This document shows, in pieces, positions 23,480 through 32,946 of a stretch of DNA of 64,000 nucleotides. The position numbers were made by a program, and so were the translations under genes. Origin of the DNA: Paramarasmius palmivorus (lineage: Eukaryota; Basidiomycota; Agaricomycetes; Agaricales; Marasmiaceae); contig JAYKXP010000189.1 in the NCBI GenBank assembly GCA_037176845.1, forward strand, positions 17,030-81,029, given 5' to 3'. The notes under the pieces were generated by a model. It did no database searches. It was not told the origin of the DNA and saw only the letters and a program-made list of their open reading frames with translations. The stretch's first letter is position 1; the number at the start of each line of letters is the position of its first letter.

Positions 23480-24017
23480 CATAGCATGATATGCTCCCTG
23501 AAGGCTTCGAACTTGGGACTCCCGCGATTGCATAGTAATACACGATGGTGAGCGAACTGAGCCAAGGAAGGATCGGGGTTAGAGCGTACCTGGGGTGACG
23601 TCATGTAACCCTACGCCCTGCTGTTTCGGTTTTCTTTCGTTTTCTTCCTTCGACCACGACACCGACCACCAACGTTCTGACGTCTCTTTCAACAAGTGCT
23701 TGCTACAACGAATAGTTTGACGAGAATCGGAGGTACGTCTCCCTCGTCTTGTTTATCACCGTTGCTTATCTTGATTGACTCCAGCTTCCTTCCTTCAACT
23801 ACGATGACTCGGTGAACGTTTTCAGGAGCCACTACGTCTCTTTTGTCCCTTGTATGGCTGGGTCCTTTATTGGTTGAATTAGGTATAACCCTTTCCCTTG
23901 CATCCGACCAAACGACGCGTAACATACTTCCAGCCGCCTAGTGTTCGTCGTAGGGGGAACAGTCGAAGATGGAAAACGCATGGGAAGGGCAACATATCCG
24001 CACAGGTTTTCCGCCAC
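23480..24017 (+). repeat. R1 repeat, copy 4, target of the Ty3 insertion
   Basis: The tRNA-like head is on the minus strand (23571 to 23492; T loop TTCGAAG) and TGACGTCA is at 23596-23603. The sequence is colinear with 6400-6957. The retrotransposon sits after 'ccgccac', and the match resumes at 30,610. Confidence 0.65.
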
Positions 24018-24183
24018 TGGAATGGGTGGAACCCATTCCTCGGACGCGTGTACATCCGCATTTGGCAGGATTTGGTCTTGTTTGGCATGGGCTTTAGATA
24101 GACTTTCCGGTTTTGTCTCGTAGATACATTGACATTATCACTACCACATCTACGCATTCTCACCGCACTCCTCGGCCACTCCA
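24018..24183 (+). repeat. 5' LTR
   Basis: 166 bp, starting TGGAATGGG and ending CACTCCA. Its first 22 bases contain the hairpin GGAATGGGT-gga-ACCCATTCC (24019-24039). I see no difference from the 3' LTR. Confidence 0.92.
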
Positions 24184-24186
24184 TTC

Positions 24187-24209
24187 TGGTGACGAGAGTG
24201 TGATTCGAA
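24187..24209 (+). promoter_or_regulatory. Primer-binding site
   Basis: Three bases after the LTR, TGGTGACGAGAGTG begins a stretch whose complement reads as a tRNA 3' end: T loop TTCGAAT, a T-stem strand, acceptor strand TCTCGTC, discriminator A and CCA. Complementarity therefore seems to run about 23 nt into the T loop. The acceptor would be GACGAGA/TCTCGTC, as in serine-type tRNAs, but the primer identity is not proven. Confidence 0.65.
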
Positions 24210-24623
24210 GCTCACATCATCAATTCTTGAAGTCCTCGAAGTCTAGAAGTCAATCAGAAGTCCATCCGAAGTCTACCCGAAGTTATCGAAGCTAATCACC
24301 CACCGAAGAAAATTTTTTTCGCGGCTGCAGACCCTTGTCGACAGCCATAGAAGTTATCAAAAACGACTTTTCAGCCTCCACCGCTTTACTACAGCACGGG
24401 TTCATCGCGACCCCCGCGTTTCCGCCTTGTCCCCGCTACCTGGGAAGACTACCACCGCCGTAACGAAATCCTGTCTCGGTCTCGGTCCACTACCCCTTCG
24501 AGCGACGAAAGTGACTTTGGTTTCCTCAAAGTCAATCGTTTTGTCACCCCAGAGACTTCCCCATTTGATCTACCGCCAGAAGATCCATCATCCCAGGCCG
24601 ATAACATCGACACCCCTGACCCT

Positions 24624-25832
24624 ATGACCTCCATCATGACCTTAGAACCCTTTTGGGGTGACGGCCGTGCTAGCGAGAGTCCACCAGACTTCTTGCGTTC
24701 ATTCTTACGTACTCGCAACGCCTCCGAGACCGACGATGTCAGGATCAGGTCGTTGCGTAATTTTCTGAAGCATGGCTCACCGGCAGACGAATGGTTCAAA
24801 GGGCTGGATGCAGAGGTGAAGAAGGACTGGGATAGGTTTGAGGAGGAATTTGAGAAACGATGGCCAGAGATAGCAGGTGTTAAGAAGGAGAAGAGCGAGT
24901 ACGAGGATGAGTTGTTGGCATTGAGGTTGAAAGAGGAGGAATTGGGGAAGAAGGTAGAGCGTCATGGGGTTGACGTGTACACCCACATCGATTTCGCAAG
25001 CCGACTCTTGGAGCTGGCTAAGGGTGCTGGAGTCGATGGTACCTCGACTTTCATACGCCAGGTTCGTAATGAGCTCCCTGACGTTCTGAAAGAGAAAGTT
25101 GGGTCAGAATTCACAGACTGGAATGCCTTTAGCAAGGCTATCAGGGATGTGGATGTTACATACCTGAAGGATGCTGCCCGCAGAATGGAGAAGGCGAAGA
25201 AGGATCAGCAGGAAGTTCTTGCCCGCATCCGGGAGCTTGAAGCCCTGTCATCACCAACGGCACCTTTGCGACGTGGCCTTGCTGCTACACAGATCTCCCG
25301 GAACACACGTGCCACATCACCTACACGCAACAGTCAAGCTCGTGACCGTTCAGCCACTCCGAACAACACGGCGAAGCCAACGATACGTCAGACAACGTCG
25401 TCGGCTTCTGGTTTCAGCTATCCGCCGCTGACCGACACCCAGATCAAGGCGCTCGAGCAGCGTCTGGACTCCATTCCACTCCAGCCCAATACTCCAGCAG
25501 GTTTGGAGAGCTACCGCACTCAGATCAAGACGTGGGAGGAGAAGCATGGTTCCACCGCACGGGTTGACCACGAGAAGCCGTTCCCTTTGCTTCCGGGAGG
25601 TGCAAAGGTGTGTACTGGGGAGTGCTTCAAGTGCGGCACTCATGGACACACCTCCTACATGTGCCCACTTCCCAAAGACCAGTGGGTAGATCCTCGAGAG
25701 CGGGGCTGGCGTCGCCTTTGCCAATACTATCTGAAGTCTTTCCGTGCGCCAAAGGATCCAGGAGCCGGAGTGTATCTGGTTGAGGTTGAAGATGACGATG
25801 AGCAGGGAAAAGAGCAGGGGCCATCTGTCTAG
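24624..25832 (+). CDS. gag: Gag polyprotein
   Basis: 402 residues form the capsid and nucleocapsid of the retrotransposon. Residues 65-110 are highly charged and probably coiled-coil (WDRFEEEFEKRW, DELLALRLKEEELGKK). Residues 205-265 are Ser/Thr/Arg-rich. A single zinc knuckle C-x2-C-x4-H-x4-C lies at 334-347 (CFKCGTHGHTSYMC) and should bind the genomic RNA. The tail is acidic. The stop codon TAG (25830-25832) lies inside the frameshift stem-loop. The first in-frame ATG was chosen as start. Confidence 0.88.
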   Translation: MTSIMTLEPFWGDGRASESPPDFLRSFLRTRNASETDDVRIRSLRNFLKHGSPADEWFKGLDAEVKKDWDRFEEEFEKRWPEIAGVKKEKSEYEDELLALRLKEEELGKKVERHGVDVYTHIDFASRLLELAKGAGVDGTSTFIRQVRNELPDVLKEKVGSEFTDWNAFSKAIRDVDVTYLKDAARRMEKAKKDQQEVLARIRELEALSSPTAPLRRGLAATQISRNTRATSPTRNSQARDRSATPNNTAKPTIRQTTSSASGFSYPPLTDTQIKALEQRLDSIPLQPNTPAGLESYRTQIKTWEEKHGSTARVDHEKPFPLLPGGAKVCTGECFKCGTHGHTSYMCPLPKDQWVDPRERGWRRLCQYYLKSFRAPKDPGAGVYLVEVEDDDEQGKEQGPSV

Positions 25833-25850
25833 AGCGTCTACAGATGGCCC
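25805..25850 (+). promoter_or_regulatory. Programmed -1 frameshift signal, gag to pol
   Basis: In the gag frame the codons CAG GGA AAA contain the slippery heptamer G-GGA-AAA (25805-25811), of the form X-XXY-YYZ. A 6-nt spacer follows. Then GGGCCATCTGT (25818-25828) pairs perfectly with ACAGATGGCCC (25840-25850), and the inner TAGA/TCTA can also pair. Slipping back one base enters the pol frame, which is open from 25,802. This would make a Gag-Pol fusion; translation from the ATG at 25,844 alone is less likely because it lies within the stem. Confidence 0.75.
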
Positions 25851-28800
25851 GGGAGTTACGACGCAGATTTTGTCGAGTCCCTGGAGGTGTCGGGGTGTCG
25901 TCTAGGGACGGAGCAGTACTACCCATGGACAAAAACACAAAACTTCGTTCTGTATTAATCAGACAACCTGAATATGAAGTTATTTCGTTGTATTCCGTGG
26001 GTGAAGCATCATGCGTACCTTTCATACATCACGTCACTTTCATTGGTCGTCCGAACGTTGAAGTGACGGTCCTGGGACTTTGGGACGATGGTGCAATGGT
26101 GCCGGCAATGTCAACGCCAGTCTATGAAGCACACAAGGACCAGCTGGGTCCGCTCCATCACTCCTATCGCAAGCTACGAATGGCAAATGGCGAGATCATA
26201 CCATCCTTGGGCAAATGGTGTGGTACCATCAAAGTTGGTGATGTCTCGGCATGGTGCGAGTTCGAGGTTTTCAATGGTAAAGGGGGATGGGAGTTCCTAG
26301 TGGGCAAGCCATTGTTGAAACTATTCCAAGCTGTTCATGGATATCGAAAGGATGTGGTGGCAGTCAGGGATGAATGGGGTCATCTCTCGATTTTGTGGAA
26401 CGAGCATCCAAAAGCAGTAGCGTCGCGTGAAGCTGAAGTGGGGGGAAGTGACGAGCCCCCCTCGAGGCGAGTTCCTACTCCAGATTCGCTTGATGAGTTG
26501 GCTAACAACGAATTTCTTTTGGATGTCGAAGCTGGATGTGCCAATGGTCGTAAAGAGGAGAAGGTTATGATAGAAGAGGTTATAGATGAGGATTTGGTCG
26601 ATTGGTTACAGAAGAGCAAACGACAGCAAGAGGCGCCGTGTGTAGCCACAGTGGGGGGAAGTGATGAGCCCCCCTCGAGGCGAGTTTCATCTGATCATTG
26701 GTCTGAGAAAGGTGCTAACAACTTGAATTCGCTTCCTTCCACGAACAATCCACGGGCAAGTGGCAAGTCCCATCGAGGAAAGAAGGAGGTGCTGAGTGTA
26801 GATGAATGGAAGAAGGTGCATAGAGGATGGAGAGCTAGAATCGTGGGTGGTAGACGATGCCTTGCCTCGTGGGGGCATAGATTAAAGACGCGTGCATCAA
26901 TCGTGGGGGGTAGAGCGTCGCCCCCCTCGAGGGAAGTCTTGCATTCTGCTCGTATTGCATCAGAACCAATCACTGAAAGCCAAATTGAAGCAGCTCACCC
27001 AATCTGCACTGTTGATGCCGGTATAGACGAACCATCAGCACTTGGTTCTGAAATACCAACAGATGGCCTCGTGGACAACACCGACATCTTTACGCGTAAA
27101 ACAGACCCATTTAATCCTCGTCGAGTTGACGCCATCCTCCGAGCGATTAGTGTTGGAGCCGATCTTGCAGGTGACCAGCGTGAAGCCTTCCTGGGTCTGA
27201 TCCGCGAATACGCCGACTGTTTTGCATTGTCAGTGGGCGAGGTCTTCACAGTGGAAGGGGCAGTACACAAGTTGAACATACCTGAAGGTACCAAATTTAG
27301 CAAGCGGGTGAAGCAGAGGCCTCTAACGCCACCGCAGCGCCAGTATCTTCACCAGAAGATCGACGAAATGCTGGCTGCCGACGTCATTGAACGTGTCAAC
27401 CCCAGTGACGTGAAGTGCGTCTCACCGACGACTTTGGCGCAAAAAGCACACGAGGGTGGTGGCCTAACACTGGAGGAACTTCAGTACCGGGTTAACGAGC
27501 AGTGTCAGGCGGCGGGTTTACCTGCATCGTTCACCTTGTCAGCCCAAGAAGCACCGGCATCAGAGTCATTGGGGAAGCCTGCACAGAAGTGGAGGATCTG
27601 TCAGGACTTCAATGAGGTCAATAAAGTGACGGAAATCGCACCTATGCCTCAGGGGGACCTCCGTATGAAGCAGCAGCGTCTCAGTGGTCACCGATGGCTG
27701 TCCCTGTTCGATCTGGCTTCAGGGTTCTATGCCTGTGAGGTTGCACCGGAGTCGAGACCGTACACATGCTTCTATGTCGAGGGTCGAGGTTATTTCTGGT
27801 ACAAGAAGATGCCATTTGGTCTTACCGGTGCACCTTCCACATTTGCCCACCTCACTGCAACTCATCTTGATGACCTTATCGCAAACGGGGACATTGAACT
27901 GTTTGTCGATGATGGTGGTATGGCAGCCGACGACTTCGATGGGATGATGCAGAAGTTACGACACCTGTTCCAGCGTGTCCGGGAACGCAAGTTGTCTCTT
28001 TCAGCACCGAAATCACACTTCTTTGTGTCGAATGGCGTCTTTGGAGGAGCGACAGTTAGCAAGGACGGGGTAGCACCAGATCTGGCGAAGCTCACCGCAA
28101 TCGTCAATTGGCCACAACCTGACGACGCCCTGAACCTTGTTTCCTTCTTGGGCATCACAGGTCACTTCCGTGACCTCGTGAAAGGGTACGCTGTGATTGA
28201 GGCACCACTCCGAAACCTAGTCCGTGATGTTGAACTGCCGCAGAAGTACTCCAAATCAGTCTACCGAAGGCTGATGAGAAATCACAAGCTGGCAGATCTG
28301 TGGAAGATGGAGCATACCAAGGCCTTCATTGCGCTCAAAACTGCTCTGACATCAGAGCCAGTTCTACGGGCACCACGCTACGATGGTTCTCACTTCGTCG
28401 TAACCACTGATGGTTGCAAGGAAGGTTTTGCTGGCGTCCTGACACAGAGGTTTGAGACGGTCTTGCCAAGTGGGAAAACAGTCACACGTACCCATCCTAT
28501 TGCATTTGCTTCCAAGAGGACATCTCGTACCGAGGAGAAGTACAAACCCTTCTTGCTGGAGTTTGCGGCCCTCAAATTCTCGCTCGACAAGTTTTCGGAC
28601 ATCACGTGGGGGTATCCTATCGAAATCGAAACTGATTGTCAGGCTCTTCGTGATGTGTTGGAGAACGACAAGCTGAACGCTACTCACGCACGATGGCGAG
28701 ACGGAATTCTTGCTCATAGGATCGTTGATGTTCGCCATGTTCCGGGCCGTCTCAATGTTGTCGCAGACGGCTTGAGTCGGTCTTGGGAAGGTCGACCTCG

Positions 28801-30379
28801 AGGTGTAGATGATGACGGCAGTGACTGGACAGTCTCGGAGGACTGGGAGGCAGCCACCGGGCTAGCACAAGATGTTCTCCATGTCGGTGTATCGAAAGAT
28901 GCAGAGGTGCTTAGGGTGAGATTCAAGGATGAGCCTGTGTTCCTTGAGGTGGTGGACTCCTTGCTCGGGCTGGACGAAGGGTCAAACCTGAGGAAGAAAC
29001 GTCGGGCTCGTCACCGAGCTAAAGGATATATGATTGAGGATGGACGGTTGTGGCGGCTGAGAGGGAAGATCGGCTCGCGAGCACGATCACGGGTGGAATG
29101 TGTGTCACGGAAGGAGGCAGTGGTGTTGGCAGCAATTGAGCATGCACATGGTGGGCACTGGCATAGAGATGCGGTCAAAATTGCATTGCTTGATCGTATA
29201 TTCAGCCCAAAGCTCGACGAGTCTATCGTTCAGGCAATCAGTGATTGCTCAAAGTGCAAGAACTTCGGAGGGGCTTACCTGCATGCTCTGTTGAACCCGG
29301 TCACTCGGCGACATCCTTTCGAGCTCCTTGTTGGTGACTACCTCTCGATGGAGAACGGTAAAGGCGGATATCACACCATCGGCTTGTACTTGGATACGTT
29401 CTCGCAACACGTCTGGGCGTTCAAGTACAAGACCGCGGGTAGTGCTAAGACGACTATTAGTGCGTTACAGCAAATTTTTCACGGACACTTACCTGCTGAT
29501 GTCTTCATGACTGACGGTGGCTCACATTTTGACAACCATGATGTGCGGGAGTTCTGTACAAGGTGGGGAACTGATACCTATGTGGTTCCAGCCTATTCTC
29601 CGTGGGTGAACGGTCTCGTCGAGGGTGCTAACAAGCTGCTCCTGCACGTCTTGAAACGCCTGTGTGCACCGGGATTAGGAGAGGACGACTACGAGAATAT
29701 GTCTGAGAAGGACATACCGAGAAATTGGCCCGAGTACCTTGATGAAGCAGTCAGGATCCTGAATTGGCGCCTCCTCCCAAAGCTTAAGTTCCGTCCTAAG
29801 GAACTGCTGATGGGATCGGTAGTTAACACAGTTCCTACCCCCGTGAAGGAGAGTTTGGAGTTGCTGAAGGTGGAAGATGTGGAGGTGCAAATGGCGTATG
29901 TGGGGCAGCAGCAGCTGGATGGATATGACTCCATCACTCGGAATGCGGAGAGGCGGAAGGCGGTGTTTGATCGGCGGGTGCGGCGACAAAAACCTGGCGA
30001 GGTGACTTTCACGACGGGTCAGCTGGTGCAGGTGTATCGGAACGACATGGACTATACCTTCAAGACGGAGCGGAAGCTTGTGCCCAAATGGTCGATTCCA
30101 CGGAGAGTTGCCGAGCGCGTTGTCAATTCGTACAGACTGGAAACATTGGATGGGAGACCCATCGACGGCCTATTCAGTGCGAGGCGTTTGCGTGAATTTG
30201 TCCCAAGAGAAGGGACAAAGCTGTTCTTGGACCAGAAGGTGTTCTTGGAGAGCTTGGCGAAAGCGTCGGCTGCCGGGTCAGGAGATGGTGAACGAGATGA
30301 TGACGTGGCGGGCGTAGGTGAGACGGATGGTCGAGAGGAGGTTTGGTTTGATGCAGAAGAAGGTACCGAAGATTTTTAG
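25844..30379 (+). CDS. pol: Pol polyprotein (PR-RT-RNase H-integrase)
   Basis: 1511 codons from the first ATG; the real product is probably a Gag-Pol fusion. The protease-like domain (about 60-175) has DDGA where DTGA or DSGA is usual, and FLVGKPLLK. A low-complexity linker (about 195-400) repeats VGGSDEPPSRRV. Reverse transcriptase spans about 575-760 with FDLASGFY, MPFGLTGAPSTF and the catalytic FVDD near 686. RNase H starts about 845 (TTDGCKEGFAGVLTQ). Integrase has an H-H-C-C zinc finger (HWHRDAV..CSKCKN, about 1090-1130) and the D-D-E triad (VGDY about 1163, MTDGGSHF about 1222, VEGANK about 1258, the last two 35 apart). The C-terminal part resembles a GPY/F-like module. No stops or frameshifts interrupt it. 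Confidence 0.9.
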   Translation: MARELRRRFCRVPGGVGVSSRDGAVLPMDKNTKLRSVLIRQPEYEVISLYSVGEASCVPFIHHVTFIGRPNVEVTVLGLWDDGAMVPAMSTPVYEAHKDQLGPLHHSYRKLRMANGEIIPSLGKWCGTIKVGDVSAWCEFEVFNGKGGWEFLVGKPLLKLFQAVHGYRKDVVAVRDEWGHLSILWNEHPKAVASREAEVGGSDEPPSRRVPTPDSLDELANNEFLLDVEAGCANGRKEEKVMIEEVIDEDLVDWLQKSKRQQEAPCVATVGGSDEPPSRRVSSDHWSEKGANNLNSLPSTNNPRASGKSHRGKKEVLSVDEWKKVHRGWRARIVGGRRCLASWGHRLKTRASIVGGRASPPSREVLHSARIASEPITESQIEAAHPICTVDAGIDEPSALGSEIPTDGLVDNTDIFTRKTDPFNPRRVDAILRAISVGADLAGDQREAFLGLIREYADCFALSVGEVFTVEGAVHKLNIPEGTKFSKRVKQRPLTPPQRQYLHQKIDEMLAADVIERVNPSDVKCVSPTTLAQKAHEGGGLTLEELQYRVNEQCQAAGLPASFTLSAQEAPASESLGKPAQKWRICQDFNEVNKVTEIAPMPQGDLRMKQQRLSGHRWLSLFDLASGFYACEVAPESRPYTCFYVEGRGYFWYKKMPFGLTGAPSTFAHLTATHLDDLIANGDIELFVDDGGMAADDFDGMMQKLRHLFQRVRERKLSLSAPKSHFFVSNGVFGGATVSKDGVAPDLAKLTAIVNWPQPDDALNLVSFLGITGHFRDLVKGYAVIEAPLRNLVRDVELPQKYSKSVYRRLMRNHKLADLWKMEHTKAFIALKTALTSEPVLRAPRYDGSHFVVTTDGCKEGFAGVLTQRFETVLPSGKTVTRTHPIAFASKRTSRTEEKYKPFLLEFAALKFSLDKFSDITWGYPIEIETDCQALRDVLENDKLNATHARWRDGILAHRIVDVRHVPGRLNVVADGLSRSWEGRPRGVDDDGSDWTVSEDWEAATGLAQDVLHVGVSKDAEVLRVRFKDEPVFLEVVDSLLGLDEGSNLRKKRRARHRAKGYMIEDGRLWRLRGKIGSRARSRVECVSRKEAVVLAAIEHAHGGHWHRDAVKIALLDRIFSPKLDESIVQAISDCSKCKNFGGAYLHALLNPVTRRHPFELLVGDYLSMENGKGGYHTIGLYLDTFSQHVWAFKYKTAGSAKTTISALQQIFHGHLPADVFMTDGGSHFDNHDVREFCTRWGTDTYVVPAYSPWVNGLVEGANKLLLHVLKRLCAPGLGEDDYENMSEKDIPRNWPEYLDEAVRILNWRLLPKLKFRPKELLMGSVVNTVPTPVKESLELLKVEDVEVQMAYVGQQQLDGYDSITRNAERRKAVFDRRVRRQKPGEVTFTTGQLVQVYRNDMDYTFKTERKLVPKWSIPRRVAERVVNSYRLETLDGRPIDGLFSARRLREFVPREGTKLFLDQKVFLESLAKASAAGSGDGERDDDVAGVGETDGREEVWFDAEEGTEDF
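26440..26926 (+). repeat. Three G6-N10-C6 hairpins in the pol linker
   Basis: Each is 22 nt with GGGGGG, ten bases and CCCCCC: 26440-26461, 26653-26674 and 26905-26926. The flanking bases are also repeated (gtGGGGGG before, CCCCCCtcgagg after). The third encodes a different peptide (GGRASPPSRE) from the first two (GGSDEPPSRR). Confidence 0.85.
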
Positions 30380-30433
30380 GTTGGTTAGATGTTGGGTGGA
30401 TGGGCAGGCAGCGAGGACGCTGCCATTTTTTGT

Positions 30434-30443
30434 GGGGGGCACA
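30434..30443 (+). promoter_or_regulatory. Polypurine tract before the 3' LTR
   Basis: GGGGGGCACA directly precedes the TG of the 3' LTR and follows a T-rich run (tttttt). It is the expected primer for plus-strand DNA, though two pyrimidines interrupt it. Confidence 0.55.
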
Positions 30444-30609
30444 TGGAATGGGTGGAACCCATTCCTCGGACGCGTGTACATCCGCATTTGGCAGGATTTG
30501 GTCTTGTTTGGCATGGGCTTTAGATAGACTTTCCGGTTTTGTCTCGTAGATACATTGACATTATCACTACCACATCTACGCATTCTCACCGCACTCCTCG
30601 GCCACTCCA
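30444..30609 (+). repeat. 3' LTR
   Basis: 166 bp, read base for base as the 5' LTR, followed by the target duplicate CCAC. Confidence 0.92.
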
Positions 30610-31520
30610 CCACTCCTCGCCTCGCCCTAACCCTCCGTCTATTTGAAATCCGTACCCTTGCAAGCACCAGCGCCCTACCGTCACTACGTCACCTTGGCCC
30701 CCCCTTCCCTTGCATAGCAACACATACCACGATGCATGCGCGTCATCCTCCGGTGGTCAGGGTATGGCTGTCGTTTTGAAGGAAAGGTTGTCGGGTTGTT
30801 TTGAGGTAGAGGGCTATATTGAGGAATGCTACCAATCATCAACACGATGTATCGACTACTCCATCTCCCCAACGCTCGCGGCTCGAAGACATCCATCATA
30901 CCCGACTTGAACACAAACACCCCCTTCATCGTCTTCTCCATCAAAGCATTCTTTTGCTGCGCAAATTTCTCGGATCTACCAAAACGCCGCCTCGTCGCCT
31001 CTCGTACCAACAAGCATGCGACTCGTCGTCCTATAAGTCAGGTTACGGCTGTCGTCCGGAAGGAATGGGTACCGGCTCGGGTGGGCAAGATGACGTATCC
31101 TATCCACATACTCCAGTTCATCCCGCTGGTGCCCTGAAGACACCCACCCTATCGAACATGAATACCCCTTTCACCCGCACCCAACCATTCCCAGATGGGA
31201 TGTAGCACGTCTACGCCCCATTACGCCTTCAGTCCTCCGTTTGGGAACCGAGGTTCTCCAGAGCGAATCTCACCTCTGACCTCTCGCTTCAACGCCAGCA
31301 CGGACATCTTCCCCCTCATTCTGCTTGTTGAAGGAGTGGAGGAGAAGGAGGATTGCACGAGAGGCATGTCACAAGGAGTCCTGCTATATCATTTCCACGC
31401 CCCTTTCTCCTGCTTTCGAGTAATCCATATCCCAGCGCGAGAAATGCAAGAACACGTGTCCCCGCTGTTTGTCCATTTGAAGATAAGATGATCCAGAGGG
31501 AATGCAAGTAGGTTCGCATG

Positions 31521-31614
31521 ACACCGTTGGTGAAGTGGTTATCATGCTTGCCTTCCGTCGATTCTGTTCATCAAAGATTAGCAAGCGGCTCGGGTTCAAT
31601 TCCCGCCCGGTGTA
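31521..31614 (+). tRNA. tRNA-Gly(UCC), slightly weakened
   Basis: Anticodon TCC is at 31554-31556 with a 22-nt intron (31558-31579). D, anticodon and most T-arm pairs hold, but the acceptor ACACCGT/CCGGTGT has a mismatch at pair 7-66 and the outer T-stem pair is T-C. Position 37 is G instead of A. The B-box is GGTTCAATTCC. It may be dying. It is the empty-site partner of the locus split by the recombinase element. Confidence 0.6.
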
Positions 31615-32249
31615 TATTACAACCGAGTGTCTCTCGTTTTTCTTTGTTCTCCGTTTTATCTCGTCACAGCTTCAGCCACGGTGGGTGCTCTCTTCATTTA
31701 CATCGTCCACCATCCAGCTTCACGTCTCTGTTACTTTGTTGTACGCAGATGGGTGTCTTGTAAGTTTGAAGCCTGTATCAGAGTTTTTTTCCGTACCGAC
31801 TTTCTGCTTCGAGGCCTTGAGATGTTTGATCTGTCGAAAGGTATGGATTCCCGAAGCACACCTTCCCTGGTTGATATAGCCACATTTCTTTCTGGTCAGT
31901 TTTCATTTCCTTCAAGTGTCCCTGATCGTTAGGGATTCCGATGTTTTCAGGTATAGATGAATAACGCGTCTTCGTCGGTAAGAGTCTTCGTGCCGATGCT
32001 GATGTTCTCAGACTCAGAGTGCAGAGCGTTCATCTTGGGATGGCTCGATCTGGGACGTAGTTCAAGTCCATGGGTAAGGATGTTTCATTGCAATACTTGA
32101 ATCGAAGAGCTTTGGCTCTTAGTCTGAACACCAGAGCCACTAAATCCTCTCCACTCCAATAATGATTGACTTTTTATGTCCCAGCACGGGTTCCGAGTTC
32201 TTGATACTGCAAAGAGGTTGATCTTGATTCCGGGGAGCGTACAACAACG

Positions 32250-32342
32250 ACACCGTTGGTGAAGTGGTTATCATGCTTGCCTTCCATGGTTCTGGTCTCC
32301 TTCGGATAGCAAGCGGCTCGGGTTCGATTCCCGAACGGTGTA
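32250..32342 (+). tRNA. tRNA-Gly(UCC), intron-containing
   Basis: Same mature sequence as 265-357 and 10,644-10,736, with all stems perfect. Anticodon TCC is at 32283-32285 and a 21-nt intron at 32287-32307 differs by one base from that of the left copy. Confidence 0.88.
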
Positions 32343-32852
32343 CTAGTCCTGGAGCATTCTTTGGTTTTTACTCTCCGATTTCACTCGTACTTGGACTGAC
32401 CAAATCATCTTACAAGCCCTACGACTCGTCGTTCAACGGGACGAACCATAAACGAATCACCGTTCACATAATGGAAGTCACCGTTTTCGTTTTCGGAGTA
32501 TATTCGTACAGGCCGTGCAACACGTTTCTGGGTTGTGTATCATTCGTGTTGGTTCCTCGTTCCTTCAAATTTCAGTTCAGCATACGTTATTAGTATGAAG
32601 AAGCAATGTTGACTTTGATGATATCTCTCAAGACTGCCAGATACATTCCCATAACCGGCACTCATCACCGCTTCCACCGCGCTTCCCAGAATACCAGAGT
32701 CCGGCTAGATTATCTACTGTATAGACCAATCTTAAATCACTGGACGCTGTTTATCTCCCAGCGCGGGAAAGGATAGTCTCTAGAGTACTTGATGGGGGGT
32801 TGTGGTTCAACGGAAGGACGATCATAATCATTTTGCGATTGAGAACATCAAT

Positions 32853-32946
32853 ACACTGTTGGTGAAGTGGTTATCATGCTTGCTTTCCATGCATCCGTTC
32901 GATTAGGGATTAGCAAGCAGCTCGGGTTCAATTCCCGGACGGTATA
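32853..32946 (+). tRNA. tRNA-Gly(UCC), doubtful
   Basis: The fold is complete apart from a C-A mismatch at acceptor pair 2-71 (ACACTGT/ACGGTAT). Anticodon TCC is at 32886-32888 and a 22-nt intron at 32890-32911. Its left-hand sister (11,253) is clearly dead, so function is uncertain. Confidence 0.5.

Larger units (their letters stand above)
24018..30609 (+). mobile_element. Complete Ty3-type LTR retrotransposon
   Basis: The 6592-bp element has two 166-bp LTRs (TG...CA) that look identical, a 4-bp target duplication CCAC (24014-24017 and 30610-30613), a primer-binding site, gag, a -1 frameshift signal, pol in the order protease, RT, RNase H, integrase, and a purine tract. The empty site is visible at 6951-6960 (ccgccactcc). 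Intact frames and identical LTRs mean recent insertion. Integrase after RNase H places it in Ty3 rather than Ty1. No chromodomain is evident at the end of pol. Confidence 0.92.
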
